Source: Solirubrobacterales bacterium (GTDB lineage: Bacteria > Actinomycetota > Thermoleophilia > Solirubrobacterales > Solirubrobacteraceae). From it: DNA of 42,245 bases. The notes beneath the pieces are model-generated. The model saw only the letters and a program-made list of their open reading frames with translations. It was not told the DNA's origin and made no database searches. The DNA lies in contig PKXY01000010.1 of assembly GCA_003132505.1 (NCBI GenBank), positions 72,527-114,771 on the forward strand. The letters are read 5' to 3'. A program made the position numbers and the translations under genes. Shown piece after piece: positions 1 through 9,832 of this stretch; the stretch's first letter is position 1; every line of letters starts with the position of its first letter.

Positions 1-1248
1 ATCGGCATCGCCGGCATGGACCGCCTCGTGCGACGCAACGTTCTGGCGCTGTCAGGACGCGCCGTCGAGGCCTCCGGCGACATCGACGTCCTGCTGCTGG
101 ACAAGACCGGAACGATCACGCTCGGCAACCGCCAGGCCTTCGAGTTCATCCCGATGCCCGGCGTCGCCGAGGCCGAGCTGGCCGAAGCCGCCCAGCTCGC
201 ATCACTAGCCGATGAGACGCCGGAGGGCCGCTCGATCGTCGTGCTCGCAAAGCAGTACGGCATCCGCGAGCACGACATGTCCAGCGGCGACGCAACATTC
301 GTGCCGTTCACGGCGCAGACGCGGATGAGCGGCGTCGACTGGAACGGCCAGCAACTGCGCAAGGGCGCCGGTGACGCGATCATCGCTTGGGTTCGCGATG
401 AGGGTGGCGAGGCGCCGCCCGAACTGCAAGCCCAACTCGACCGGATCGGGCGTGAAGGCGGCACTCCCCTAGCTGTTGCCCGCGACAGCCAGATCCTCGG
501 CGTCGTCTATCTCAAGGACACGATCAAGGAAGGCATGAAGGAGCGCTTCGACCAGCTGCGCGCGATGGGCATCCGGACGGTGATGGTAACGGGCGACAAC
601 CGGCTGACCGCCGCAAAGATCGCCGAGGAATCAGGCGTCGACGACTTCCTCGCCGAGGCCACGCCCGAGGCGAAGCTGGCACTGATCAAGGAACAGCAGG
701 CCAGTGGCCGGCTCGTCGCAATGACCGGTGACGGGACCAACGACGCGCCGGCGCTTGCCCAGGCCGACGTCGGCGTGGCGATGAACACCGGTACGCAGGC
801 TGCCCGCGAGGCCGGGAACATGGTCGACCTCGATTCGAACCCGACGAAGCTGATCGAGATCGTCGAAGTCGGCAAGCAGCTGCTGATCACGCGCGGTGCC
901 CTCACGACGTTCTCGATCGCCAATGACGTCGCGAAGTACTTCGCGATCCTGCCGGCGATCTTCATCACCACCTACGCCACGACGCGCGGTGGGAAGAGCC
1001 CGCTCTGGGTCCTCAACATCATGAACCTCGGTACGCCGGAGTCGGCGATCCTCTCGGCGATCATCTTCAACGCGCTGGTCATCCCGATGCTGATCCCGCT
1101 GTCGCTACGCGGCGTCCGCTACCGCCCGATCGGCGCCAGTGCGCTGCTGAGGCGTAATCTCTTGCTCTATGGCCTCGGCGGAATCATCGCCCCGTTCATC
1201 GGAATCAAGGCAATCGACCTCATCGTGCACAACCTCCTCGGCGGCTAG
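1..1248 (+). CDS. kdpB: Potassium-transporting ATPase subunit KdpB, C-terminal part (5' end outside window)
   Basis: P-type ATPase subunit that hydrolyses ATP to drive high-affinity K+ uptake by the KdpFABC complex in the cytoplasmic membrane. The reading frame is open from base 1, so the N-terminal membrane and actuator domains lie upstream. Visible motifs are the phosphorylation loop DKTGTIT (bases about 100-120), MVTGDN of the P domain and [10 protein letters not shown] of the hinge. They are followed by the C-terminal hydrophobic helices (from about base 900) with [15 protein letters not shown], close to the usual KdpB membrane sequence. It ends with the typical [13 protein letters not shown] tail, so the 3' end is intact. 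Normally kdpC follows kdpB. Here the next gene is the KdpD sensor part, 121 bases on, and no KdpC-like ORF is present. KdpC may be encoded upstream of the window. Identification is very secure. Confidence 0.97.
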   Translation: MGIAGMDRLVRRNVLALSGRAVEASGDIDVLLLDKTGTITLGNRQAFEFIPMPGVAEAELAEAAQLASLADETPEGRSIVVLAKQYGIREHDMSSGDATFVPFTAQTRMSGVDWNGQQLRKGAGDAIIAWVRDEGGEAPPELQAQLDRIGREGGTPLAVARDSQILGVVYLKDTIKEGMKERFDQLRAMGIRTVMVTGDNRLTAAKIAEESGVDDFLAEATPEAKLALIKEQQASGRLVAMTGDGTNDAPALAQADVGVAMNTGTQAAREAGNMVDLDSNPTKLIEIVEVGKQLLITRGALTTFSIANDVAKYFAILPAIFITTYATTRGGKSPLWVLNIMNLGTPESAILSAIIFNALVIPMLIPLSLRGVRYRPIGASALLRRNLLLYGLGGIIAPFIGIKAIDLIVHNLLGG

Positions 1249-1303
1249 CGACGGCCGCGGCGGTTGGCGCGAGGCGCCGAGCTGCCGGCGCATTTCGCCT
1301 GAA

Positions 1304-1331
1304 CGTGCGCTGCGCCGGGCCGGAGCGCACG
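1304..1331 (+). terminator. Possible stem-loop between kdpB and the kdpD sensor gene
   Basis: An 8-bp perfect inverted repeat (CGTGCGCT and AGCGCACG) with a 12-base GC-rich loop lies in the 121-base gap after kdpB. There is no T-run. It could attenuate read-through or be chance in such GC-rich DNA. No gene is visible in this gap. Confidence 0.25.
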
Positions 1332-1369
1332 GTGCGGACTCCGCCGGCTAGAGCCCGATCGAGGCCACG

Positions 1370-2500
1370 TTGACCGAGTCGCCGCGACGGGGGTCGCACC
1401 GCGTTTTCCTGGGCATGGCCGCCGGTGTCGGCAAGACCTACCGGATGCTGCAGGAGGGCCAGGCCGAGGCCGATCGTGGCCGCGATGTCGTGATCGGCTA
1501 CCTCGAGTCGCACGGTCGCGCGGAGACCGACGCCCAGGCCTTCGGCCTCGAGATCGTGCCGCGACGGCGCGTCCCCTACCGCGAGACGACGGTCGAGGAG
1601 ATGGCTCTGCCGGAGCTCCTCGCGCGTGCACCGGAGCTCTGCCTGATCGATGAGCTGGCCCACACCAACGCCGTCGGCGTCGAGCACCCGAAGCGCTGGC
1701 AGGACGTCGAAGACGTGCTGAGCGCAGGAATCGACGTATTCTCGACCGTCAACGTCCAGCACCTCGAGAGCCTCAACGACCAGGTCGCCGATCTGACGAG
1801 CACCCGCGTCCGCGAGACGATCCCGGACACGGTCCTGAACTCCGCCGACGAGGTCGTGCTGGTCGACCTCACGCCGCGCGCGCTGATCGAGCGCCTCAAG
1901 GCGGGCAAGATCTATCGGCCGGACCGCATCGAAGCTGCACTGAACAACTTCTTCAAGGCCGAGAACCTCGCCGCGCTGCGCGAGGTCGCGTTGCGCCAGG
2001 TCGCCGAGGAGGTGGAAGCCAAGCGCCTGACTCCGGCCGGCCCGTCGCGTGCGGAGCGGCTGACCTACACCGCGGCGCCGCAGGCCGTCGGCGAGCGGTT
2101 GCTCGCGCTGGTCAAGCTCACGCCAACCTCGCAGCGCATCATGCGCCGTGCCTACCGATCCTCCCAGCGCCTCAGCGCCGAGCTGGACCTGCTGCACGTC
2201 GCTAAGCCCGGAACGCTCACCGCGCTCGAGCAGCAACCGGATCTGGCGGCGATCCGTCGCCTCGCATCGGTCCTCGGCGCCCACCTGATCGTCGAGGAGG
2301 GAGACAGCATCGCCGACGTCGCGGCGCGCGTCGCTCGTGATCGCGGCACGACCTACATCTTGATGGGCCGGCCCAACCCGCGGGGACCGCTACAGCGACT
2401 ATCCAAGCCGGCGCTACCCTACGAGTTGCTGCGCGAGCTGCCGGGTGTAGACCTGCGGATCGTTGCCGACCGAACCCAGTTACCGCCGGTAAGCCCATGA
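1370..2500 (+). CDS. kdpD: KdpD N-terminal sensor half (KdpD ATP-binding domain plus Usp domain), stand-alone
   Basis: 376 residues matching only the cytoplasmic N-terminal half of the K+ sensor kinase KdpD (full-length KdpD is about 900 residues). A Walker-A-like GMAAGVGKT is at residues 15-23, the family signature DELAHTN at 94-100, and then KRWQDVEDVLSAGIDVF and STVNVQHLESLND, as in classical KdpD. A universal-stress-protein-like domain fills roughly 230-370. The protein stops where the four membrane helices and kinase should begin. Those are encoded separately on the opposite strand. The start is TTG, because an in-frame TAG lies seven codons upstream and the first ATG would cut into the Walker loop; GAGG lies 5 bases before it. 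Its stop overlaps the next gene (ATGA). It could sense K+, ATP or a nucleotide for the separate kinase, or act alone; this is inference. Confidence 0.9.
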   Translation: MTESPRRGSHRVFLGMAAGVGKTYRMLQEGQAEADRGRDVVIGYLESHGRAETDAQAFGLEIVPRRRVPYRETTVEEMALPELLARAPELCLIDELAHTNAVGVEHPKRWQDVEDVLSAGIDVFSTVNVQHLESLNDQVADLTSTRVRETIPDTVLNSADEVVLVDLTPRALIERLKAGKIYRPDRIEAALNNFFKAENLAALREVALRQVAEEVEAKRLTPAGPSRAERLTYTAAPQAVGERLLALVKLTPTSQRIMRRAYRSSQRLSAELDLLHVAKPGTLTALEQQPDLAAIRRLASVLGAHLIVEEGDSIADVAARVARDRGTTYILMGRPNPRGPLQRLSKPALPYELLRELPGVDLRIVADRTQLPPVSP

Positions 2501-3084
2501 GCTCAGCTTCAATCATCCTCGCAGTCATCCTCGTGGCGGTGCTCGTCGCGATCGTCGCGCGCGAGCTGCGAACGCGCCGCCGCCCGCGGCATCTGACGCC
2601 GTCCTCGTCGCGCATCGTCTTCCCGTTCGTCGCGCAGGGCCTGTCGCAGCGCGGTCTCGATGCAGCGCTGCGGATCGCGCGCAATGAGGACGCCACGCTC
2701 GTGCCGGCGTTTCTCGCGCGTGTGCCGCTCCACCTCCCCCTCGACACGGCCCTGCCGCGCGAGTGCGAGTCCGGGCTGCCGCTGCTCGAGGTCGTCGAGC
2801 AGCGCGCGATGCTGGCGGGCGTGCCCGTCGACTCGCGGATCGAGCGCGGCCGCACGCTGCGACACGCCCTGCTCGAGCTCGTCGGCCACGAGCAGTTCGA
2901 CACGATGGTCGTTGCCGCGGTCGACGGGACCGAAGCGGGCTTTCACCCCGACGACATCGGCTGGCTGCTCGAGCACGTCGGCGGTGAGATCATCGTGATC
3001 CGCTCCGGTGGGCGCATCGGCTTCACGCCGCGTCACGCGCGCGTACGCCGAGTCCGCCGGCGCAGTCACGCGTTAAACCGGTAA
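2497..3084 (+). CDS. Membrane-anchored universal-stress-like (UspA-type) protein
   Basis: 195 residues. A single hydrophobic helix at about residues 5-22 (SIILAVILVAVLVAIVA) is followed by a basic stretch and then an alpha/beta domain. That domain has a Usp-like layout: an early strand IVFPFVAQGLS, a central VDSRIERG, a TMVVAAVDG strand and a closing GGEIIVIRSG. It starts within the stop codon of the KdpD sensor gene (ATGA), so the two are probably translationally coupled. It ends in a strongly basic tail and overlaps the 3' end of convergent kdpE by 19 bases. Together with the Usp domain of the preceding protein this gives two tandem Usp modules, one soluble and one membrane-tethered. Function is not known; a partner of the split KdpD is inferred from position only. 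Confidence 0.8.
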   Translation: MSSASIILAVILVAVLVAIVARELRTRRRPRHLTPSSSRIVFPFVAQGLSQRGLDAALRIARNEDATLVPAFLARVPLHLPLDTALPRECESGLPLLEVVEQRAMLAGVPVDSRIERGRTLRHALLELVGHEQFDTMVVAAVDGTEAGFHPDDIGWLLEHVGGEIIVIRSGGRIGFTPRHARVRRVRRRSHALNR

Positions 3085-3746
3085 CCGACGCCCGAGTCCG
3101 TGCGGATGAAGCGGCGCTGCTCGTCGCCGTTGGAGAGCTTGCGGCGCAGGTTCGCGAGGTGCGTTCGCAGCAGCGGCGTCGCGTCGGCGTATTCCGGACC
3201 CCAGACCTCGGTGAGCAGCTTGCGGTGGGTCATCAGCACGCCGCGATTCGTGGCGAGAGCGCGGAGCAGCGCGAACTCGAGCGGTGTCAGGTGGATCTCC
3301 TCGCCGTCGAGCGTGACCGCGTGCGCGGCGATGTCGACGACCAAACCGTCAACCTCAATCCGCGGCTCGATCTCGGCGCGCCCGGCGCGCCGCAGTACCG
3401 CCTGGACCCGCGCTACGAGCTCACCGGGGCCGAATGGCTTCGTAACGTAGTCGTCAGCACCGCTCTGCAGCGCCGCGATCTTCGTCTCCTCCTCATCGAC
3501 CGCGGATAGAACGATGATCGGCAGCTCGCTCCAGGCCCGCAGCTCACGGCAGACCTCGATCCCCGGACGGTCCGGCAGCATCAGGTCGACTATCGCAGCG
3601 TGCGGTCCGGCGATCGCTGCGCGGTCGAGAGCCTCTTCCGCGGTGGCCGTGGCGAGCACTTCATAGCCCGCGCCACGCAGCACGAGGCGCAGCGCGCGCA
3701 GGATCTGCGGGTCGTCGTCGCAGACCAGGATGCGCTCGCCGGCCAT
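3066..3746 (-). CDS. kdpE: KdpE-type OmpR-family response regulator
   Basis: 226 residues. The receiver domain is at 1-120, with acidic pocket D10-D12, phospho-acceptor D54 (IVDLMLP) and K103 (TKPFG). The C-terminal winged-helix DNA-binding domain (about 130-226) carries LTPLEFALLRALATN and ends GVGYRF. KdpE activates the kdp operon when phosphorylated by KdpD. The ATG shares one base with the stop of the upstream kinase (TGATG), so the pair is coupled. The assignment to KdpE rather than another OmpR regulator rests on the adjacent DUF4118 kinase and the kdp genes opposite it. Confidence 0.92.
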   Translation of the reverse strand: MAGERILVCDDDPQILRALRLVLRGAGYEVLATATAEEALDRAAIAGPHAAIVDLMLPDRPGIEVCRELRAWSELPIIVLSAVDEEETKIAALQSGADDYVTKPFGPGELVARVQAVLRRAGRAEIEPRIEVDGLVVDIAAHAVTLDGEEIHLTPLEFALLRALATNRGVLMTHRKLLTEVWGPEYADATPLLRTHLANLRRKLSNGDEQRRFIRTDSGVGYRFNA

Positions 3747-5203
3747 CAGCTCGCGACGCGCGCGCCACGCCGCTCAGGCGTGGGCGGAGCCGCGGGCTTC
3801 GCGGCGGCGAGTGGTAGCTCGACGATGAAGGTCGTTCCCTGCCCGGGCAGCGACTCGACGGTGATCCGACCGCCGCCGAGCTCGACGAAGCCGCGCGCGA
3901 TCGCGAGCCCGAGTCCTGAACCCTGGTGGCCGGGCCCGTCGCTCGGCGAGCGATAGAAAGGCAGGAATATGCGGTCCAGCTCGCTTGCCCGGATACCTGG
4001 TCCCTGGTCGATGATCCGTACGCGGACGCGCTCGCCGGCGAGGTGCGCGCGGACCGAGACGGGCTTGCCGGCCGAGTAGCGCGCGGCGTTCTCGAGCAGG
4101 TTGGCGAGGGCGCGCTCGAGCTGCCCCGGGTCGCCCGATAGAAGCGGCAGGTCGTCATCTACCGCGAGCCGGAAAGCTGAGCCGGCGCCGTCGCTCTCCA
4201 CGTTTGCGACGGCCTCCAGCAGCACATCCTCGAGCGAATAGGAAGCGCTGCGCTGCTCCAGGTTGCCGGCTTGGAGCCGCGACAGATCGAGCAGCTTCTC
4301 GACGAGTCGCGACAGGCGCGTCGCCGCCTCGAGCACCACGGCACGCGCTTCCTCTGCCTCGCTGCGCCCCGAGCTGTGTGGGTCAAGCGCCGTCGCGGCC
4401 GTCAGGATCGCCGTCAGCGGCGTGCGCAGATCGTGCGAGACCGAGCGCAGGACCGCTGTCTTCGTCTCGTCGCTGCGCCGCAGCAGTGCCGTTTCGACGA
4501 CCTCGGCCTGGAGCTCAGCGCGGTGCAGTGACGCAGCCAGCATCGACTGCAACGTCGGCACGATGCGTGCGGCAACGCGAGCGCGCTCCGACGCTCCGAG
4601 GGTTGCGGGCAGCAGCAGGGTGCCGATCCTCGAATCCCGGTCGCGCAGCGCAAACGCAACGCGACGCTCGTCGCCGGCAGCTTCCCCCAGCTCGATCGCG
4701 GCCGAGCTGACGCCGATCGCGACGGCGAGCCGCTGCGCGGCCTCCGCGAGCGCGACATCGAGGCGCGAGCCGCCGGGGAGAACCCGCGCGAGCTCGGTGG
4801 CGAGGTCAGCCTCGCGGCGACGCTGCTCCGCGTCGGCCGCTCGATCGCGTGCGAGGTTGCCGAGCAGTCCTGCCATCAGGGCCACCACCGCAAGGCTTGC
4901 GAAGGCTACCCAGGTGCGCGCATCGTCGAGCGTGAAGCGGCCGACCGGCGGCAGGTGGAAGTAGTTGAACGCGAGCGCACCCGCCAACGCCGTCAGCAGA
5001 CCGGGCAACGTGCCCCAGTAGACGGCCGTGACCACCACGGTCAGCGCGTAGACGACGGCGAGCGACACCGTCGGGGCCAGGTGACCGAGGGGGTAGATCG
5101 CGAGCGTCTCGAGCGCAGTCCCGCCGGCGGCGACCGCGAGACCAAGCAGGTATGGCGGGGGCCGATCGCGCAACCGCAGCCGAGAGAGGAGGTGCGTTCG
5201 CAT
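3746..5203 (-). CDS. kdpD: KdpD C-terminal half: four-helix membrane sensor histidine kinase
   Basis: 485 residues. It has the architecture of residues 400-890 of classical KdpD: four membrane helices (about 18-37, 44-63, 66-83, 98-116; DUF4118 type, with FNYFHLPPVGRF between helices 3 and 4) and a GAF-like region (about 135-230). HisKA follows with phospho-acceptor H257 in SVSHDLRTPLTAI, then HATPase with N372 (LLENAARY), DQGPGI (399-404) and GSGLGL (428-433). The KdpD ATP-binding and Usp domains are absent; they are encoded by a separate plus-strand gene that ends about 2.7 kb from this gene's start, with kdpE between. The ATG at 5203 is preferred over the ATG four codons earlier because GGGAGG sits 5 bases before it. 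A short inverted repeat (TGCCGG/CCGGCA, 5237-5262) lies in the gap to the ferredoxin gene. Confidence 0.92.
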   Translation of the reverse strand: MRTHLLSRLRLRDRPPPYLLGLAVAAGGTALETLAIYPLGHLAPTVSLAVVYALTVVVTAVYWGTLPGLLTALAGALAFNYFHLPPVGRFTLDDARTWVAFASLAVVALMAGLLGNLARDRAADAEQRRREADLATELARVLPGGSRLDVALAEAAQRLAVAIGVSSAAIELGEAAGDERRVAFALRDRDSRIGTLLLPATLGASERARVAARIVPTLQSMLAASLHRAELQAEVVETALLRRSDETKTAVLRSVSHDLRTPLTAILTAATALDPHSSGRSEAEEARAVVLEAATRLSRLVEKLLDLSRLQAGNLEQRSASYSLEDVLLEAVANVESDGAGSAFRLAVDDDLPLLSGDPGQLERALANLLENAARYSAGKPVSVRAHLAGERVRVRIIDQGPGIRASELDRIFLPFYRSPSDGPGHQGSGLGLAIARGFVELGGGRITVESLPGQGTTFIVELPLAAAKPAAPPTPERRGARVAS

Positions 5204-5269
5204 CGCTCCTCCCATTGTCCTCGCTCGACGGACGCGTGCCGGCGCCTAAGTCGGGCCCGGCATCGCGGG

Positions 5270-5476
5270 CTACGGGTAGACCTGCCGCCCGCTGTCGCGG
5301 TCCACGAGCCGGATCGCGATCGACGGACACGCCTGCGCGGCGGCCAGCATCAGCTCATCCGGGCCCGTACCGATCACCGTTGCGATGTCGTCGAGGCGGA
5401 AGATCTCTGGCGCGATGTCCTCGCAGTCACCGTGCGCCGAGCAGGCGGTCGCGTCGATCAGCGGAACCACGTTCAT
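5270..5476 (-). CDS. Small 3-cysteine ferredoxin ([3Fe-4S] or single-cluster type)
   Basis: 68 residues. The cluster motif is C12-SAHGD-C18 with a distant C50 followed by Pro. The fourth Cys of a [4Fe-4S] motif is replaced by an AxG-type residue (A14/H15), as in the small ferredoxins that usually serve cytochromes P450 in actinomycetes. The protein carries single electrons in the cytoplasm. It overlaps the reductase gene by four bases (ATGA), so the two almost certainly form one electron-transfer unit NAD(P)H to FAD reductase to ferredoxin. No terminal oxygenase is in this window, so the electron acceptor is unknown. Confidence 0.88.
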   Translation of the reverse strand: MNVVPLIDATACSAHGDCEDIAPEIFRLDDIATVIGTGPDELMLAAAQACPSIAIRLVDRDSGRQVYP

Positions 5477-6642
5477 AGGAGCGCCGCTTCAGTCAGGTAG
5501 TTGAGGCGCTGACGCAGCTCGCCCACGGCGCGCGGTCGTCCGGCAACGACCGCGGCAACGAGCTCGCCCTCGCGCCTGTAGTGCGCGACGAAGTCGCGCG
5601 CCGTCGCGTCGCCCTCGATCGTCACCTCATCGGCAAGCTGCGCGTGCCCGAGGTATTGAATCCGCGTGCCGTACTGGTCGCTCCAGAAGCTCGGCAGCGG
5701 CGCCGGCGCAGGCTCGCGCCCGAGCAGGGCACCCGCGACCTGCATGCCCTGGCGCGAGGAGGCCTCCCAATGGCCGCTCACGAGGTGCCGGTCAAGGAAC
5801 GGGTCGTAGACCGCGGCGGCGTCGCCGGCAGCGAAGACGTCGGGCAGCTCGCTGCGCCCGGACGCGTCGGTCGGGACGCCAGTGGCTGGCAGGCCGGAGG
5901 CCTCAAGCCAGGCGACGTCGGATACCACGCCGACGCCCACCAGCACGTGGTCGCAGGCGACGCTGCGCCCATCGCTCAGCGTCAACGACTCGATCCGGTC
6001 TTTCCCGCTGATCGCGCTCACCACCTCGCCGAGGATCAGCTCGACGCCCTCGCCGGAGTGCAGCTCGGCGAACCAGCGCCCGAGCTCGGGCCCGAGCAGA
6101 CCGACCAGCGGCAGCGATTCGAGTTCGATCACCGCGACCTCGACGCCGGCGGCGCGTGCGGCCGCTGCAACCTCCTGGCCGATGAAGCCGGCACCGATCA
6201 CCGCGAGCCTGCTCCCCTGCCCGAGCAATTGGCGAAGTAGGTTCGAGTCTTCCACTGTGCGCAGCGTGCTCACGTTCGAATAGCCGTCGAACAGCGGCAG
6301 CATCCGCGGACGCGCGCCTGTCGCGATCACCAGCTTCTCGTAGCTGAGCGTGCTGCCGTCAGCCAGTTCGAGGCGGTGGGCATCCGGATCGAGAGCCGTC
6401 GCGGTGGCACCGAGCAGGAGCTCGATGTTCCGCTCCAGGTACCACTCCTCGGGACGGAACGCGGACGACGGTAGCTCAGCGTCGACTCGCAGCAGTTCCT
6501 TTGACAGCGGTGGGCGGTCATACGGGCGATGCGGCTCCGCGCAGACGATCCGCAGGCGACCGGCATACTCGCCGCGTCGCAGCGCCTCAGCGCAACGCTG
6601 GGCCGCCAGGCCACCGCCAACTATCACCACACCGCCGTCCAA
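5473..6642 (-). CDS. FAD-dependent NAD(P)H ferredoxin reductase
   Basis: 389 residues, the size of putidaredoxin/rubredoxin reductase-type enzymes. The FAD dinucleotide-binding motif VGGGLAAQRCAEAL is near residue 8. The NAD(P)-binding Rossmann motif VIGAGFIGQEVAAA is near 148 and the second FAD motif VFAAGDAAAV near 280. The C-terminal reductase domain contains FWSDQYGTRIQYLG, close to the family signature FWSDQY. The TTG start is supported by an excellent AAGGAGGT Shine-Dalgarno 4 bases upstream; the mRNA is therefore leadered, unlike several neighbours. Its product presumably reduces the ferredoxin encoded immediately downstream. Confidence 0.92.
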   Translation of the reverse strand: MDGGVVIVGGGLAAQRCAEALRRGEYAGRLRIVCAEPHRPYDRPPLSKELLRVDAELPSSAFRPEEWYLERNIELLLGATATALDPDAHRLELADGSTLSYEKLVIATGARPRMLPLFDGYSNVSTLRTVEDSNLLRQLLGQGSRLAVIGAGFIGQEVAAAARAAGVEVAVIELESLPLVGLLGPELGRWFAELHSGEGVELILGEVVSAISGKDRIESLTLSDGRSVACDHVLVGVGVVSDVAWLEASGLPATGVPTDASGRSELPDVFAAGDAAAVYDPFLDRHLVSGHWEASSRQGMQVAGALLGREPAPAPLPSFWSDQYGTRIQYLGHAQLADEVTIEGDATARDFVAHYRREGELVAAVVAGRPRAVGELRQRLNYLTEAALL

Positions 6643-6726
6643 CGCGACCTCCTTTACTCGTCGTGCGCATCATGTTTCCGGCCGCTGGGGGAATCGTAAG
6701 CGTCGCCTGAGAGGTTGCCGAGACGC

Positions 6727-7173
6727 TCAGCGGCCCGCACGTCGCGCTCGGCGGGCGCGTCTTGCCTTGGCACGCGACTCCTTGATGCGGTGCTCGATCG
6801 GCTTCACAGAGCCTCGCGGGCGCTCCCAGTCGGGCGCGTCTCCGGCCGGTGTGTGACGGCGGGCGTCGCTCATGATGATCCGTGCAACCGCGGCGATCAC
6901 CAACGCCGCGACGGCGAAGATCCCGATCTCCTCCGCGCTGGAGAGGCCGCCGCTGCCCGATGAGCTGGCCGGGGGCGCCACTGTCACCGGGCCGGTGCTT
7001 GCACTGGGCGTCTGCGTCTGCGTCGTCGACGGGAACAGTGACGTCGCGGGACTGGTGGCGCCCGTGGCGGCGGCGCCGGCGGGGAGCGCGAGTGCGACAA
7101 CCCCAGCGGCGGCCGCCACGGCGACGGCGCGCCGCAGGCCTTCGCTAGCGGTGACGATTCCCAGCTGGCGCAA
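6727..7173 (-). CDS. Hypothetical membrane protein with signal-like N-terminus and basic tail
   Basis: 148 residues, family not recognised. A hydrophobic N-terminal helix (about 15-36) resembles a signal peptide ending near AGAAATG. A low-complexity Ser/Thr/Pro linker (about 37-78) follows, then a second hydrophobic helix (about 82-101, [18 protein letters not shown]). The C-terminus is strongly basic and ends [12 protein letters not shown]. The likely topology is an exported linker and a cytoplasmic basic tail that could bind nucleic acid or ribosomes; this is a guess. The start is TTG, nine bases after a TATATT box. It is divergent from typA. Confidence 0.6.
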   Translation of the reverse strand: MRQLGIVTASEGLRRAVAVAAAAGVVALALPAGAAATGATSPATSLFPSTTQTQTPSASTGPVTVAPPASSSGSGGLSSAEEIGIFAVAALVIAAVARIIMSDARRHTPAGDAPDWERPRGSVKPIEHRIKESRAKARRARRARRAGR

Positions 7174-7182
7174 GATCGCCGC

Positions 7183-7188
7183 AATATA
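7183..7188 (-). promoter_or_regulatory. -10 box for the hypothetical membrane protein
   Basis: TATATT on the minus strand, nine bases before the TTG start, so the transcript would begin within a few bases of the start codon. There is no Shine-Dalgarno sequence in the gap. Confidence 0.45.
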
Positions 7189-7240
7189 GACCCCCGGCCG
7201 CCTGCGCCAGCCAACGAGTGGAGCGACACCCTCCGTCCAC

Positions 7241-7246
7241 TAGCCT
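7241..7246 (+). promoter_or_regulatory. -10 box for typA, consistent with a leaderless mRNA
   Basis: TAGCCT lies eight bases before the GTG start. With usual spacing transcription would begin at or next to the GTG, and no Shine-Dalgarno is present. No convincing -35 is visible. Confidence 0.4.
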
Positions 7247-7254
7247 GGGTCTCC

Positions 7255-9081
<1,827 letters not shown>

Positions 9082-9146
9082 TCAGCGGCAACGCACGAGC
9101 GCTGTGCGTGAGGACGGCGGCGGCCAAGCCCCGCCGCGCTGCGCTC

Positions 9147-9152
9147 TAAACT
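9147..9152 (+). promoter_or_regulatory. -10 box, leaderless-type, for the 204-residue membrane protein
   Basis: TAAACT is followed by seven bases and then the ATG. No Shine-Dalgarno fits, so initiation on a leaderless transcript is likely. Confidence 0.45.
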
Positions 9153-9159
9153 AGGCCGT

Positions 9160-9774
9160 ATGGCCCCGAAGCAACGCCAGGTGCGACTGGAGCAGCGCAG
9201 CGGCGCTTCCGAGCACCTGATGCTCGAGATGCAGGGGCGCAGCGACGAGCAGCTCGAGGCGGAGACCAAGTACCGCTCGGTCGCTCTCGCGATTCTTGGC
9301 GGACGTGCGGCTGAGCGCTATGACGCCGAGGCGTCGCGCGGCTACTTCCAGCGCGCGATCGCCGCGTCACGACCCCAGGAGCGGATGCAAATCCGCCGCA
9401 TGGCCGACGCATCGCTCGCACTGGCTGAGCGCCGCGCCGGCGATCTTCGTGACGCGGTCGAGAAGCTCGGTCAGGAGCCGCCAAGCAAGCGTCAGCTCTT
9501 CGGCTTGCAGATGATGGGTTTGATCGCGCCGGCGCGCAGCGCGGGCGTCCTGCGCCGGATCCGCGGCATCGTGATCGGGGCTGCACTGGTGATCGCGATC
9601 ATTGCGCTCGGATCGGGCATCGTAGAGCTGATATCGCTGCCGTTCGGAGGGCTCTCGGCGCCGCCGGCCGTCCTGCTCGGGGTGCTGGCGGACATCGTGG
9701 CGTTCGTGATCCTCACGCAGATCGGACGCCGCAAGCGCAACGCCGCGCGGGCCAAGGCCGGCGTAGCCGGTTGA
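9160..9774 (+). CDS. Hypothetical membrane protein, two C-terminal helices
   Basis: 204 residues, family not recognised. The N-terminal 125 residues are charged and mostly helical; KYRSVALAILGGRAAERYDAE and YFQRAIAASRPQERMQIRRM look like a TPR-like or helical bundle region. Two hydrophobic helices follow (about 136-158 and 166-188), and the C-terminus is basic (GRRKRNAARAKA). The likely topology is a cytoplasmic helical domain anchored by a hairpin. It stands alone between typA and the DUF-like gene, with its own promoter-like box. Confidence 0.7.
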   Translation: MAPKQRQVRLEQRSGASEHLMLEMQGRSDEQLEAETKYRSVALAILGGRAAERYDAEASRGYFQRAIAASRPQERMQIRRMADASLALAERRAGDLRDAVEKLGQEPPSKRQLFGLQMMGLIAPARSAGVLRRIRGIVIGAALVIAIIALGSGIVELISLPFGGLSAPPAVLLGVLADIVAFVILTQIGRRKRNAARAKAGVAG

Positions 9775-9795
9775 GACCCCACCCTGGGCGCGGCG

Positions 9796-9801
9796 CATAA
9801 T
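9796..9801 (+). promoter_or_regulatory. -10 box for the small DUF-like gene
   Basis: CATAAT matches TATAAT in five of six positions. A start here would place the transcript 5' end after the ATG at 9800, so it favours the ATG at 9833 as the real translation start. Confidence 0.4.
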
Positions 9802-9832
9802 GGGTTCGGCGGGCTTCGTCGCCCGCTCACCC

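Noticed and set aside
1220..2284. Minus-strand ORF of 354 codons opposite the KdpD sensor gene
   Set aside because: Antisense shadow; KdpD motifs in the plus strand are unmistakable.
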